Shown here: in pieces, positions 1 to 8,132 of the stretch
Layout: each line of letters opens with the position of its first letter
How positions within the stretch are numbered: position 1 is the stretch's first letter
NCBI GenBank assembly: GCA_023512415.1
Contig: JAILZQ010000016.1
Span: 1 to 32,067 of the forward strand
Source of the DNA: Geminicoccaceae bacterium
Lineage (GTDB): Bacteria; Pseudomonadota; Alphaproteobacteria; Geminicoccales; Geminicoccaceae
DNA: 32,067 nucleotides
Reading direction: 5' to 3'
Notes under the pieces: generated by a model
Seen by the model: the letters and a program-made list of their open reading frames with translations, nothing else
The model's database searches: none
What the model was told of the DNA's origin: nothing
Position numbers and translations under genes: made by a program

Positions 1-1
1 A

Positions 2-187
2 AGTGACAGATACACCGGCGTGCGCAGCGCCCGCAAGCACCTGCTGTGGTATTTGCGCGCGCTGGGCGGGCCGCCCGCGGCGCAGCAGCGCCTGCGCGAC
101 GCTGTGGTCGAAGCCGAGACCTGTGCCGCGCAGCTGCGCGCGGTGCAGGCGTTTTTCGATGACTGTGCTCTGCCCTTGGCCGCATGA
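2..187 (+). CDS. dusB: tRNA-dihydrouridine synthase DusB, C-terminal end (partial)
   Basis: The open frame enters from the left edge and ends at TGA 185-187. It encodes the last ~61 residues of a DusB-type flavoenzyme, which reduces uridines in tRNA to dihydrouridine. The diagnostic stretch is YTGVRSARKHLLWYLRALGG near the start: the G-x-R-x-ARKH...WY segment belongs to the C-terminal helical domain of DusB. The rest is an alpha-helical tail. The stop overlaps the fis start as ATGA, the coupled dusB-fis arrangement known from beta- and gammaproteobacteria. Leucine codons here are nearly all CTG and the run GCGCGC is frequent, unlike the bulk of the window. The catalytic barrel lies outside the window. 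Confidence 0.85.
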   Translation, partial: SDRYTGVRSARKHLLWYLRALGGPPAAQQRLRDAVVEAETCAAQLRAVQAFFDDCALPLAA

Positions 188-423
188 ACCCACCCACCTT
201 GCCCGATTGCGTGCGGGCCAACCTCGAGGCCTACTTTGCCAATCTGGGTGACACCGAACCCGCCAACCTGCACGACATGCTGGTGCGCGCGGTCGAAAAG
301 CCGTTGCTCGAAGTCGTCATGGCGCGCGCGCGCGGCAACCAGTCGCGCGCGGCGCAGTGGCTGGGCCTCAACCGCAACACCCTGCGCAAAAAGCTGCTGG
401 AACATGGCCTGCTCGACGGCTGA
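184..423 (+). CDS. fis: DNA-binding protein Fis
   Basis: A 79-residue protein. The C-terminal half has the Fis/NtrC-type helix-turn-helix: ARARGNQSRAAQWLGLNRNT followed by LRKKL, about residues 47-72, with the acidic-hydrophobic dimerisation helices before it. Fis is a nucleoid protein that bends DNA and tunes rRNA and recombination sites; enterobacterial Fis is about 98 residues, and betaproteobacterial forms are shorter, as here. The ATG overlaps the dusB stop by four bases, so the two are translationally coupled. Fis as a stand-alone protein is not usual in Alphaproteobacteria, which conflicts with the rest of the window (see the purH junction). An isolated NtrC C-terminal fragment is unlikely because the frame is short, complete and follows dusB. 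Confidence 0.9.
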   Translation: MNPPTLPDCVRANLEAYFANLGDTEPANLHDMLVRAVEKPLLEVVMARARGNQSRAAQWLGLNRNTLRKKLLEHGLLDG

Positions 424-463
424 GCCGCCACCGTACGTTTGACCCATCCCCGAGGACCCCACG

Positions 464-1993
464 ATGAGAGCCCTGATCTCCGTATCCGACAAGACTGGCG
501 CGCTGGAGCTGGCGCGCGCGCTGCACGCGCTGGGCGTGACGCTGATTTCCACCGGCGGCACGGCCCGGCTGCTGGCCGACGATGGCCTGCCCGTGACCGA
601 GGTGGCGGAGGTGACCGGCTTTCCCGAGATGCTCGACGGCCGCGTCAAGACGCTCCACCCGAAGATCCACGGCGGGCTCCTCGCCACGGACTCGGCCGAG
701 CACCGGGCGACCCTCGCCGCACACGGCATCGCGCCGATCGACCTCGTGGTGGTCAACCTCTACCCGTTCGCCGCGGCCCGCGCCGCCGGTGCCGAGTTCG
801 CCGCCTGTATCGAGCAGATCGACGTGGGCGGCCCGGCCATGTTGCGGGCCGCCGCCAAGAACCACGAGCGGGTCGCGGTCCTCGTCGACCCCGCCGACTA
901 TCTCGACTTCCTGGGCGAACTCGCGGCCAACGGGGGGACCTCGCTCGACACGCGCCGCCGGCTCGCCGCCAAGGCCTTCGCACTCACCGCGGCCTACGAT
1001 GCGGCGATCGCCGCGTTCCTCGAGGAGGCGCGCGGCGAGCTGTTCCCGGAGCGGCTGGTTCTCGCCGCCGAGCGGGTCGAGCGGCTGCGCTACGGTGAGA
1101 ACCCGCACCAGGCAGCCGCTCTTTACCGCACGAGCGAGCTGCGCCCCGGGGTCGCCGCGGCTCGCCGGCTGCAAGGCAAGGAGCTCTCCTACAACAATCT
1201 CCTCGACGCCGACGCGGCGCTGGAGGCGGTGGCCGAACACGCCGATCCGGCGGTCGTCGTGGTCAAGCACGCGAACCCCTGCGGAGCGGCCGTCGGGGCT
1301 TCGCTGTGCGCGGCCTGGGAAAAGGCCTTCGCCTGCGATCCGGTCTCCGCCTTCGGCGGCATCGTCGCGGTCAACCGGCCGCTCGACGCGGCAACCGTGG
1401 AAGCGATGGCGGCGACCTTCCTCGAGGTGATCGTAGCACCCGCTGTCGAGGCGGAGGCGGTGGCTCGGCTCGCGCGCAAGCCGAGCGTGCGGGTGCTGGT
1501 GACCGACCGGCTGCCCGATCCGGCCGGACGGGGGCTCGGAATCCGCTCGCTCGCCGGTGGGCTGCTCGTCCAAACGCGCGACACCGGGCGGGACGAGCCC
1601 GGTTCCTGGCGGGTCGTGACCCGTCGGGCGCCGACCGTGGCCGAGTTGGCCGATCTCGCCTTCGCTTGGAAGGTGGTCCGTCACGCCCGCTCGAACGCGA
1701 TCGTCCTGGCCCGCGCGGGTGCCACCGTGGGCATCGGGATGGGCGAGACGAGCCGGGTGGACGCGGCCCGCCACGCGGTCGAGCGGATGGAGCGGGGCCC
1801 CGGCCGCGGCCCCTGCGTGGTCGCCTCGGATGCTTTCTTTCCCTTCCCGGACGGGCTCGAGGCGGCGATCGCCGGCGGCGCCACGGCCTGCATCCAGCCG
1901 GGTGGGTCGAAGCGCGACGGCGAGGTGATCACGGTGGCCGACCGGGCAGGGCTCGCGATGGTCTTCACCGGCCGCCGCCACTTCCGCCATTGA
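464..1993 (+). CDS. purH: Bifunctional AICAR formyltransferase / IMP cyclohydrolase
   Basis: A 509-residue protein that performs the last two steps of purine synthesis: formyl transfer from 10-formyl-THF to AICAR, then ring closure to IMP. The N-terminal MGS-like cyclohydrolase domain (about 1-140) shows STGGT at 29-33 and the near-invariant [20 protein letters not shown] at 52-71. The formyltransferase domain follows, with the catalytic KH pair at 268-269 in [17 protein letters not shown] and the terminal IQPGGS...RHFRH. Length is normal. It starts 40 bases after fis with AGGACC upstream. The first ~50 codons use only CTG for leucine, while from codon 57 (position 632) CTC dominates. The reading frame is intact across this change, so the protein may be a natural mosaic or an assembly artefact. 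Confidence 0.93.
   Translation: MRALISVSDKTGALELARALHALGVTLISTGGTARLLADDGLPVTEVAEVTGFPEMLDGRVKTLHPKIHGGLLATDSAEHRATLAAHGIAPIDLVVVNLYPFAAARAAGAEFAACIEQIDVGGPAMLRAAAKNHERVAVLVDPADYLDFLGELAANGGTSLDTRRRLAAKAFALTAAYDAAIAAFLEEARGELFPERLVLAAERVERLRYGENPHQAAALYRTSELRPGVAAARRLQGKELSYNNLLDADAALEAVAEHADPAVVVVKHANPCGAAVGASLCAAWEKAFACDPVSAFGGIVAVNRPLDAATVEAMAATFLEVIVAPAVEAEAVARLARKPSVRVLVTDRLPDPAGRGLGIRSLAGGLLVQTRDTGRDEPGSWRVVTRRAPTVAELADLAFAWKVVRHARSNAIVLARAGATVGIGMGETSRVDAARHAVERMERGPGRGPCVVASDAFFPFPDGLEAAIAGGATACIQPGGSKRDGEVITVADRAGLAMVFTGRRHFRH
587..634. other. Composition break inside purH (possible recombination or chimera junction)
   Basis: The nine leucine codons of purH up to codon 42 (587-589) are all CTG. 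From codon 57 (632-634) the next leucines are almost all CTC. The break sits at the start of the segment encoding [17 protein letters not shown], one of the most conserved parts of the gene, where two unrelated genomes share enough identity for homologous recombination or for a false assembly join. Upstream are fis and dusB in a beta/gammaproteobacterial order; downstream are genes of alphaproteobacterial character. The break is seen directly; its cause is inference. Confidence 0.5.
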
Positions 1994-2189
1994 CCGGCGC
2001 GGCGGCGGGCGACCCGGGATCGGCTCCCGAGCTGCCGGCCGGTTGGCCGCCTCGCGGCCGAGCGCGAGCCACCCGACGCCACGGACCGCGGCCGCCGCAG
2101 CGAGCGCCGACACGAGCGCCAGGAGCAGGATGGGGATCTCGACCACGCGACCTCTTCCGTTTCCGCGAGGCGAGCATGGCCGGCAACGG

Positions 2190-2204
2190 TTGAGGAATCG
2201 TTAA
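2190..2204. promoter_or_regulatory. CtrA-like box
   Basis: TTGA-N7-TTAA, one base away from the TTAA-N7-TTAA consensus of the alphaproteobacterial cell-cycle regulator CtrA. It lies 44 bases upstream of the minus-strand GTG at 2146. AACGGT is also repeated at 2185-2190 and 2203-2208. A single near-match is weak evidence, and no CtrA gene is in view. Confidence 0.25.
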
Positions 2205-2573
2205 CGGTAGCTGTCGCCACCAGGGAGCAGAGCGCGGTGCGCAGGATGGCTTCATCGTGGCGGACCCCGTCTGCGCAAGATCCTTCTCGCTGTGAGACAC
2301 GCGGGTGATCTTCGCAGCTCGATTCGGTAAGCGCCATGACCGGCGAGGACCCGGTTCGACGGACGTCCAGTCGCAAGCGTGAGCTACCGTCTCGCCCATC
2401 AAAAAGTCCTCGACCTCCGAAGAAAATGGCGTCGCCGCCCGCTCACGTTCGCCTAGAGCAACTCGTGACGTTCGTGCTGACGCTTCACCCGTTCCGTGAC
2501 GGGATTGGCGAGCGGAGGCACCATGTTCGAGCGGGTTTGCGCCGGTCGCGTCCATTGGGTACGCACCCGGGAA

Positions 2574-2610
2574 CGAACAGAAGCGTGTTCGGGAAACAAA
2601 CGCGTGTTTC
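2574..2610. repeat. Two tandem inverted repeats, likely operator
   Basis: CGAACA-GAAGCG-TGTTCG at 2574-2591 and GAAACA-AACGCG-TGTTTC at 2593-2610 are each perfect 6-bp-arm dyads with 6-base spacers. Their 14-base cores (AACAGAAGCGTGTT and AACAAACGCGTGTT) agree at 12 of 14 positions and recur with a 19-base period, close to two helical turns. That is the usual look of a paired binding site for a dimeric repressor. No gene that it would control is evident nearby, so the regulator and target are unknown. Confidence 0.4.
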
Positions 2611-3574
2611 GCTCCCTTCGAGAGAAAGAACTTTTTCGGGTTCGGCCCGATCGGGACATCGAAATTTTTACTCCGCCGTCAAAGATGTATCGCACTCGGT
2701 CGCCGATGACCGCATACGATCGATCCGCTGGTTGGTCGGCATCACAAGCCGAGATCGAGACCACCGTCCTAGGGCATTTTCTCCCGGCCTCGGGTTCGAA
2801 GACCGCTTTTTCGGCGCGATCGAAGCTGTGGAAATTCGCGTACTTTGCGACGCCCCACGACCGCAGCCTAACGACTCGCCCTGTCTCGAGGTCAGCACGG
2901 CCGCGGGGCGCTTGGTCGGCGGCTCGGGACGGCTCGAAGGATAAAGATTGAGCGCTGATTTCTCGACCAAATCCCTTTCTCCTCCGCGCCGACCGTGCGC
3001 ATCGCCATGGCAGAGGCGCACTTCCTGCCGCCGGCGGTCGACCCTGTTCGGCCGGTGCTGTTCCAGTTCTCCTTCGACCGCGCCGGACCGCGTTACACCC
3101 GGAACGGGCGCCTCGCCCCCAGGCGCAGCCGGAGCCGCCGCGTCGGCCGCGCGATCTGTTGCCCTGGCTGCGCTGGCGGATCGGCTGCGCCCTGCCCGGC
3201 CGGGTGTGCATCCAGGGTCGAGGGTGACGAGCGCCGGACCCGCTCGACGTGCCTCGGGCGGCCTCGACGCTCCGTGATCGTGTTTTGGTCGTTAACCTTT
3301 CGTTGGGGATCCTGTGCCACGATCCGAGCCGAACCCGGAGGTCGGCGTGGTGCTCTCGCTGTCGTCGTGGTCGAGGTCCGCGGCAGGACGGGGCGTGGCC
3401 GCATGGCGGCGCGTCCTGTCGCTGCTCGTGCGCTTCCTGCTCGGCCGTTGCTCGGGCTGGCGGCCTTCGATGGTCGTCGCGGGCCCACGGGTCGGCCTCG
3501 CTGAGCCGCGCCGGTCAGCGGTGGCGCAGCGCGGGGCCCGGGCGCGAACGGCCTCCTCGCCCGGCGGCGGCCCG

Positions 3575-4900
3575 TCAGCCGCGGATCGCGTCGGGACGGC
3601 TCGGCTCCCGCCCCTCGGAAGGCCGGAGCGGGCTCGCCAACACCTTGTCGATCCGCCGGCCGTCCATGTCGACCACCTCGAAGCGCCAGCCCAGGGCTTC
3701 GCAGGCGTCGCCGGCCCTGGGCAACCGGCGCAACCGGTCGAGCACAAGGCCGGCCACCGTGTGGTAGTCGCGCTCCGCCGGCAGTTCGAGGCCCAAGAGT
3801 TCGGCGGCGGCGTCGATCCCCTTGGCGCCGTCCAAGAGCCAGGAGCCGTCGGGTCGGCGGACCGCGCCCGGTTCGCCGGCGGCACCCGGCGTCGGCAGCT
3901 CACCGGCGATCGCGCCCAAGACGTCGGCGCTCGTCACCAGGCCCTCGCAGGTACCGTACTCGTCGACGACCAGGACCATGTCGAGGTCGGTGGTGCGCAG
4001 GGCCGCGAGGGCGGCGAGCACGTCGGCTCCCTCGTGGACCGCCGGCGGGGTGCGCGCGAGGCGCGCCGGATCGGGCGTCCGGCCGGCGGCGAGCTCGGCC
4101 ATCACGTCTTTGGCGCGCAGCACGCCCGTGACCTCGTCGACCCGGCCGCGGCCGACCGGCAGCCGGCTGTGCGGGCTCGCGGCCAAGCGGCCGAGCAGCT
4201 CGTCGAGCGGTCGGTCGAGGTCGAGCCAGTCGATCTCGTGTCGCGGCGTCATGATCGCCCGCACGGGCAGGTCGCCGAGCCGCAGCACGCGGCCGATCAT
4301 CCGCTTCTCCTCGGGCTCCACCACTCCGGCACTCGCCGCCTCGGCGACCAGTGCCCCGATCTCGTGCTCGCTCAGCGCCTCGGCCGGCTCGGCCACCGGG
4401 CGCAACAGGCGGAGCACGGCGCGCGAGGAGCGCTCGAGCAGTGCGACGAGCGGAGCGGCCAACCGGGTGAACAGCAGCATGGGTCCGGCCACCCGCGCGG
4501 CGATCCGTTCCGGCCGGGCGAGCGCCAGCTGCTTGGGGACGAGCTCGCCCAGGATCAATGTGGCGTAGCCGATCGCCAGGACGACCACGCCGACCGAGAC
4601 GAACTCGGCGGCCTCGGGGGTGACGCCGAGCTCGACGAGGCTCGCCGCCAACCGTCGCGCCAAGGTCGCCCCGCCGAACGCGCCGGCCAAGAGGCCCAAC
4701 AAGGTGATGCCCACCTGAACGGCCGACAAAAGACGCGCGGGGTTCTCGGCGAGAGCCGCGGCGCGCGCCGCGCCGGGTTCGCCACCCTTGGCCATGGCCT
4801 CGAGACGGGCCCGGCGCGCGCGCACGATCGCGAGCTCCGACATCGCGAAGAAGCCGTTGAGCAGGACGATCAGGATCAGGACCAGAAGCTCGAGGAGCAC
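3575..4900 (-). CDS. CNNM/CorC (HlyC) family membrane transporter
   Basis: A 441-residue protein with the three-part CNNM/CorC layout. The DUF21 membrane domain occupies about 1-180: an N-terminal helix (LLELLVLILIVLLNGFFAMSE), the AVQVGITLLGLLAGAFGG segment and the GYATLILGELVPKQLAL segment. A pair of CBS domains follows at about 205-330, entered by VRAIMTPRHEIDWLD and containing LVVDEYGTCEGLVTSADV, and a CorC_HlyC FAD-fold-like domain ends the protein (about 345-425, with GWRFEVVDMDGRRIDKV). Family members are inner-membrane proteins linked to Mg2+/Co2+ efflux or exchange; the older name haemolysin is misleading. The ATG follows a GGAGG-like sequence. The aminotransferase gene lies 15 bases upstream on the same strand, so the two are probably cotranscribed. 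Confidence 0.92.
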   Translation of the reverse strand: MLLELLVLILIVLLNGFFAMSELAIVRARRARLEAMAKGGEPGAARAAALAENPARLLSAVQVGITLLGLLAGAFGGATLARRLAASLVELGVTPEAAEFVSVGVVVLAIGYATLILGELVPKQLALARPERIAARVAGPMLLFTRLAAPLVALLERSSRAVLRLLRPVAEPAEALSEHEIGALVAEAASAGVVEPEEKRMIGRVLRLGDLPVRAIMTPRHEIDWLDLDRPLDELLGRLAASPHSRLPVGRGRVDEVTGVLRAKDVMAELAAGRTPDPARLARTPPAVHEGADVLAALAALRTTDLDMVLVVDEYGTCEGLVTSADVLGAIAGELPTPGAAGEPGAVRRPDGSWLLDGAKGIDAAAELLGLELPAERDYHTVAGLVLDRLRRLPRAGDACEALGWRFEVVDMDGRRIDKVLASPLRPSEGREPSRPDAIRG

Positions 4901-4915
4901 GCCGGCCTCCGACGA

Positions 4916-6091
4916 TCAGCCGGCGGCGAGCGCCTCGACCGCCGCCTCCACGCCGCCCCGGCCGTGCGGCACATCCGTCTCGGCCAAGGCGAGCGCGAGC
5001 ACGCCCAGAGCACCCAGGATCATCGCCTCGTCGAGGTCCCCCATGTGCCCGATTCGCAGCAGGCGACCGCGGAACGGCCCGATGCCGCCGCCGAAGGCCA
5101 CGCCGTAGCGCTCGCGGCAGCGCTCGCGCAGTCTTTCCGGTTCGATCTCGGGAGCGAAGGTGAGCGCGGTCACGGTGTCGGCACGGGCCTCCGGATCGCG
5201 GCAATGGAAGCCGATCGCCCCCGCCTCCGCCCAGCTGGCGACCGCCGCGCGCACCGCCCTGGCGAGCCGGAGGTGGCGGGCGTGGACCGCGGGCAGCCCC
5301 TCCTCGGCGAGCATGTCGAGCGCTTCCCGGAGCCCGAAGATCATCTGCACGGGCGGGGTGCCGTAGAAGCGCTCGTAGGATTCGGTCCCGTCGCGGCCGC
5401 GCCAGTCCCAATATTTTCGGGGCAGGCCACCGGTCCGCGCGACCTCGAGGGCCCGGGGGCCGGCGGCCACGAAGGACAGGCCGGGCGGCAACATGAGCCC
5501 CTTCTGCGAGCCCGCGACCAACGCATCGACACCCCAGGTGTCCATCTCGAGCGGGATCGCGGCCAGGGACGCGATCGCGTCGACGACGAGGAGTGCGGGA
5601 TGCCCGGCGGCGTCGAGCGCCGCGCGGAGCGGGCGGGGATCGTGGCGGATGCCGGTCGAGGTCTCGACGTGGACGGCCAGGAGACAGCGGATGCGCCGCT
5701 CGCGATCGGCCCGGAGAGCGGCCTCCACCGCCTCGGGCTCGATCGATCGACGCATGTCGGTCGGGATCCGGACGACACGGATGCCGAGGGCCTCGGCCAT
5801 CTCCGCCCAGCCCGTCGCGAAGCGGCCGGTCTCCGGGACGAGGACCATCTCGCCGGGGCCGACCAGGTTGACGAGCGCCGCCTCCCAGGCGCCGTGGCCG
5901 AGCGCCGCATAGGCGTAAACGCGGCCCCGGGTCCAGCAGAGCCGGGCGAGGTCGTCGAGACAGGAAGCGACGAGCTCGGCGAAGGCGCGGGTGCCGAAAT
6001 CGACGCTCGGCCGGTGCATGGCGCGCAGCACGCGCTCGGGGATGTTGGTCGGCCCGGGCAGCTGCACGAGCCCGCGTCCGCGGCGGATCAA
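4916..6091 (-). CDS. Class V aminotransferase, serine/alanine-glyoxylate type
   Basis: A PLP enzyme of the alanine-glyoxylate / serine-pyruvate aminotransferase group. From the chosen TTG start it has 391 residues. It opens with the family's N-terminal motif LPGPTNIPERVLRAM and shows LGHGAWEAAL, the aspartate of VVDAIASLAAIPLEMD (cofactor nitrogen) and the Schiff-base lysine K197 in AGSQKGLMLPPG. The start is uncertain: TTG 6091 has GAGG five bases upstream and matches the usual family start; GTG 6097 is two codons earlier; a longer ATG frame reaches 6271 but adds an Arg/Ala/Pro-rich segment without similarity. Likely acceptor is glyoxylate, as in photorespiratory or serine-cycle metabolism; the donor cannot be told from sequence. 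It precedes the CNNM/CorC gene by 15 bases. Confidence 0.87.
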   Translation of the reverse strand: MIRRGRGLVQLPGPTNIPERVLRAMHRPSVDFGTRAFAELVASCLDDLARLCWTRGRVYAYAALGHGAWEAALVNLVGPGEMVLVPETGRFATGWAEMAEALGIRVVRIPTDMRRSIEPEAVEAALRADRERRIRCLLAVHVETSTGIRHDPRPLRAALDAAGHPALLVVDAIASLAAIPLEMDTWGVDALVAGSQKGLMLPPGLSFVAAGPRALEVARTGGLPRKYWDWRGRDGTESYERFYGTPPVQMIFGLREALDMLAEEGLPAVHARHLRLARAVRAAVASWAEAGAIGFHCRDPEARADTVTALTFAPEIEPERLRERCRERYGVAFGGGIGPFRGRLLRIGHMGDLDEAMILGALGVLALALAETDVPHGRGGVEAAVEALAAG

Positions 6092-6478
6092 GCGCACCTC
6101 GTTCGCCGGTGGAAACGTCTCCGACAGTGCCGGGGGCGGCCGCGGTGCGCAAGCGGAGGAGCCGCCGGCCTCGCTCCGCGGGTCGCACCTACCGCCGGAT
6201 GCCGGCCCGGAGGCCCCCGCCGCAACCGCGCGCGACTGCCCGTAGCGACGGGCAGGGCCTCCCCGCGGCACGATCGCCGACTTGCCCGCGAGGGCCCCCG
6301 AGCGAGGGACCCGCGCCGCAGGATCGTCGCGAACCGCTCGTCGACCGCACCGGTCGCGTGGCGGAACGGACCGGGCGCCGGGCTCGGCGCGAGACAGCCG
6401 CGGGATTCGCCGGGCGGCGGCTGATCCGGGGGCGGCTCACGGCGTATCGGCGAAGGGAAAGCCCGACGGAGCGCTGCC
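6092..6478. other. Intergenic, divergent promoter space
   Basis: About 390 bases between the aminotransferase (minus) and the DUF1499 gene (plus). The minus-strand frame stays open to ATG 6271, but the translation is low-complexity. I see no convincing promoter hexamers, repeat or structured RNA. GGAG at about 6465-6471 serves as ribosome-binding site for the GTG at 6479. Confidence 0.4.
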
Positions 6479-6961
6479 GTGAGCCCGCGTCCGACTGCCT
6501 TGTTGTGGCTTGTGCTGTTCGCTTTGGCGACGCCCCTGCGCGCCCAGCCAGTCGCCCTCGATCCCACGCTCGTCGCGCGGACCGGGCGCCCGAACGATCG
6601 CCTCCTCTGCCCGGAGGGGTTCTGCCGCGCGCCGGCCGACGCGCCGGCGCCGATCCTCGAGGCCGCCCCCGAGCGCGTGCTCGCGGCCTGGAAGGCGGTG
6701 ATCGAGGCGGCGCCGCGGACCACCCTCCTCCATGTCGACACGCGCGAGCTGCGGCTCGTGGCCGAGCAGCGCTCCCGGCTTTTCGGCTTCGTCGACACGA
6801 TCGCCGTCAAGGTGCTGCCCCTACCGGACGGGCGCACGAGCTTCGCCGCCTACAGCCGCTCCGAGACGGGCTATTGGGACCTGGGCGTGAACGCCGCCCG
6901 ACTCGAGGAGTGGAGCCGAGCGGTGGTCGAACGCTCGACGGCGCCGCCACCCCGCTCCTGA
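6479..6961 (+). CDS. DUF1499 family exported protein
   Basis: A 160-residue protein from a GTG start with GGAG seven bases before it. Residues 1-22 form a signal peptide ending near RAQPVAL. The mature part matches DUF1499 in its motifs: CPEGFCRAPADAPAPI near the start, the AWKAVIEAAPRTTLLHVDTRELRLVAEQRSRLFGF core, the VDTIAVKVLPLPDG strand and the closing SRSETGYWDLGVNAARLEEW. The family is common in proteobacteria and its function is unknown; members are thought to be periplasmic or lipoprotein-like. It stands alone between a divergent aminotransferase and a downstream ABC transporter 190 bases away. Confidence 0.85.
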   Translation: MSPRPTALLWLVLFALATPLRAQPVALDPTLVARTGRPNDRLLCPEGFCRAPADAPAPILEAAPERVLAAWKAVIEAAPRTTLLHVDTRELRLVAEQRSRLFGFVDTIAVKVLPLPDGRTSFAAYSRSETGYWDLGVNAARLEEWSRAVVERSTAPPPRS

Positions 6962-7151
6962 GTCTCCCGCTCCCTGGCGGTCGTCGGTATCCCGACCAGC
7001 CCGCCCTCGGCCAGGGTCGGGTCTCCGTTGACCTTTCCGTGACAGAGCGGGCGGCGCGGATGGTCGTCGGTCCGGGCCGGCTTGCGGTGCGGGCCGGAGC
7101 CTGGCTCCTTGGCACGGCTGCGGCACGGGAGACGGGAGGGAGGACCGGGCG

Positions 7152-7958
7152 ATGCGGCGTGCGGGTGGCGATCTCCTGGTCCGGTTGCGTCGGCCGCTGG
7201 CCGCGACGGCCGCCTTCGCCTTGTTCTTCTCGGCCTGGGAGATCTCGGTCCGTTTGCTCGCCGTGCCCGACTACCTCTTGCCGCCGCCTTCCCTGGTCGC
7301 GAGCGAGCTCGCCGGCCGCTGGCCGCGGGTGCTCGATGCGGCGCGCGTGACCGGCTCGGAGATCCTCGCGGGCTACGCCCTCGCGATCCTCGTGAGCGTG
7401 CCGCTCGCTCTCCTGATCGCCGGATCGCGGCTGGTCGAGCGCACGATCTACCCGCTCGTCGTCTTCCTGCAGATCGTCCCCAAGATCGCGATCGCTCCGC
7501 TCTTCATCATCTGGTTCGGCTTCGGCTTCACACCGAAGCTCCTGCTCGTCTTCCTGCTCTGCTTCTTCCCGATCGTGGTGGGCGCTGTCGCGGGCTTCAA
7601 ATCGGTCGATCCGGACGTGTTGGATCTCGGCCGGTCGACCGGGGCGAGTGCGTGGCGACTGTTCACGAAGATCCGCCTGCCGCAGGCGCTCCCCGAGCTC
7701 TTCACCGGGCTCAAGGTCGGGGCGGCACTCGCCGCGACCGCCGCGGTCGTGGCCGAGTTCGTCGCCTCCAACCGCGGCCTCGGCTACCTGCTGCTCGAGT
7801 ACAACGGCAACCTCGAGACCGCGATGGTCTTCGCCGTGATCATCGTCCTCGCGCTCATGGGCCTCGCCCTCTACGGCCTGGTCGAGCTCGTCGAGCGGTT
7901 CGCGATCCCCTGGCACGCCCGCCAGAGGGGTGTGGGCGAGCCGCTGCCCGGCGCTTGA
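7152..7958 (+). CDS. ABC transporter permease, NitT/TauT (SsuC/TauC/ThiX) type
   Basis: A 268-residue inner-membrane protein with about six transmembrane helices. The cytoplasmic EAA loop, which docks on the ATPase, reads DLGRSTGASAWRLFTKIRLP followed by QALPELFTGLKVG at about residues 158-190. The FFSAWEISVRLLAVPDYLLPPPS opening is typical of the nitrate/sulfonate/taurine/thiamine-precursor importer family. The ATG has GGAGG eight bases upstream. The binding protein, ATPase and a small EthD-like protein follow on the same strand, after a gap of 174 bases. Substrate cannot be fixed from the permease. Confidence 0.92.
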   Translation: MRRAGGDLLVRLRRPLAATAAFALFFSAWEISVRLLAVPDYLLPPPSLVASELAGRWPRVLDAARVTGSEILAGYALAILVSVPLALLIAGSRLVERTIYPLVVFLQIVPKIAIAPLFIIWFGFGFTPKLLLVFLLCFFPIVVGAVAGFKSVDPDVLDLGRSTGASAWRLFTKIRLPQALPELFTGLKVGAALAATAAVVAEFVASNRGLGYLLLEYNGNLETAMVFAVIIVLALMGLALYGLVELVERFAIPWHARQRGVGEPLPGA

Positions 7959-8132
7959 GTTCCGGTCGGCCGCTCGAAGTCCCGGCCGATCGGCACGCTC
8001 CCGGGCTCGGCCACGCTCCGGCCCTGCGTCGCCCGCGGGTCGGGCCACGGGTTGCGAGAATGGTCGAGCGGGCATCCGGCGCCTAGAGTTCGGCGAGAAC
8101 CGAGTCGGCTTCGGTCGGACAGGGGGGCGCAC

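Larger units (their letters stand above)
1994..3574. other. Gene-poor stretch between purH and the CNNM/CorC gene
   Basis: I find no protein here that I can defend. Frames such as 2496-2951 (plus) and 2453-3211 (minus) are open but have low-complexity, Arg/Ser-rich translations with no family resemblance. The part from about 2190 to 2960 is clearly less GC-rich than its flanks, with patches such as GAAATTTTTACT and GAACTTTTTCGGG. Contents worth noting are a CtrA-like box at 2190-2204, tandem dyads at 2574-2610, a short CCCGT/ACGGG hairpin near 2489-2504 and a second TTAAC-containing box at 3292-3306. Two good ribosome-binding sites open plausible short N-termini (minus strand GTG at 2146; plus strand GTG at 3347 after GGAGG), but both frames then run antisense through neighbouring genes. 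Confidence 0.5.

Noticed and set aside
368-2146. Full-length 592-codon minus-strand gene antisense to purH
   Set aside because: Only the first ~50 residues look protein-like; the rest mirrors purH codons.
2780-2815. tRNA-like T-loop (GGTTCGAA)
   Set aside because: The flanking five-base stems do not pair and no acceptor, D or anticodon arm can be folded around it.
2190-3306. Replication origin
   Set aside because: CtrA-like sites, an AT-rich patch and a weak DnaA-like TGTGGAAAT at about 2827 are suggestive, but there is no cluster of DnaA boxes and no dnaA, parAB, repABC or hemE neighbour.
3314-6424. Open frame of 1036 codons on the plus strand
   Set aside because: It lies antisense to the CNNM/CorC and aminotransferase genes. 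The translation is His/Arg/Gly-rich without any family motif, a common by-product of GC-rich codons.
7109-7125. Sigma-54 promoter before the NitT/TauT permease
   Set aside because: TTGGCAC and a GG-N10-GC spacing are present, but the -12 element is CGGC in place of TTGC and the leader would be only about 16 bases. A chance match in GC-rich DNA is likely.
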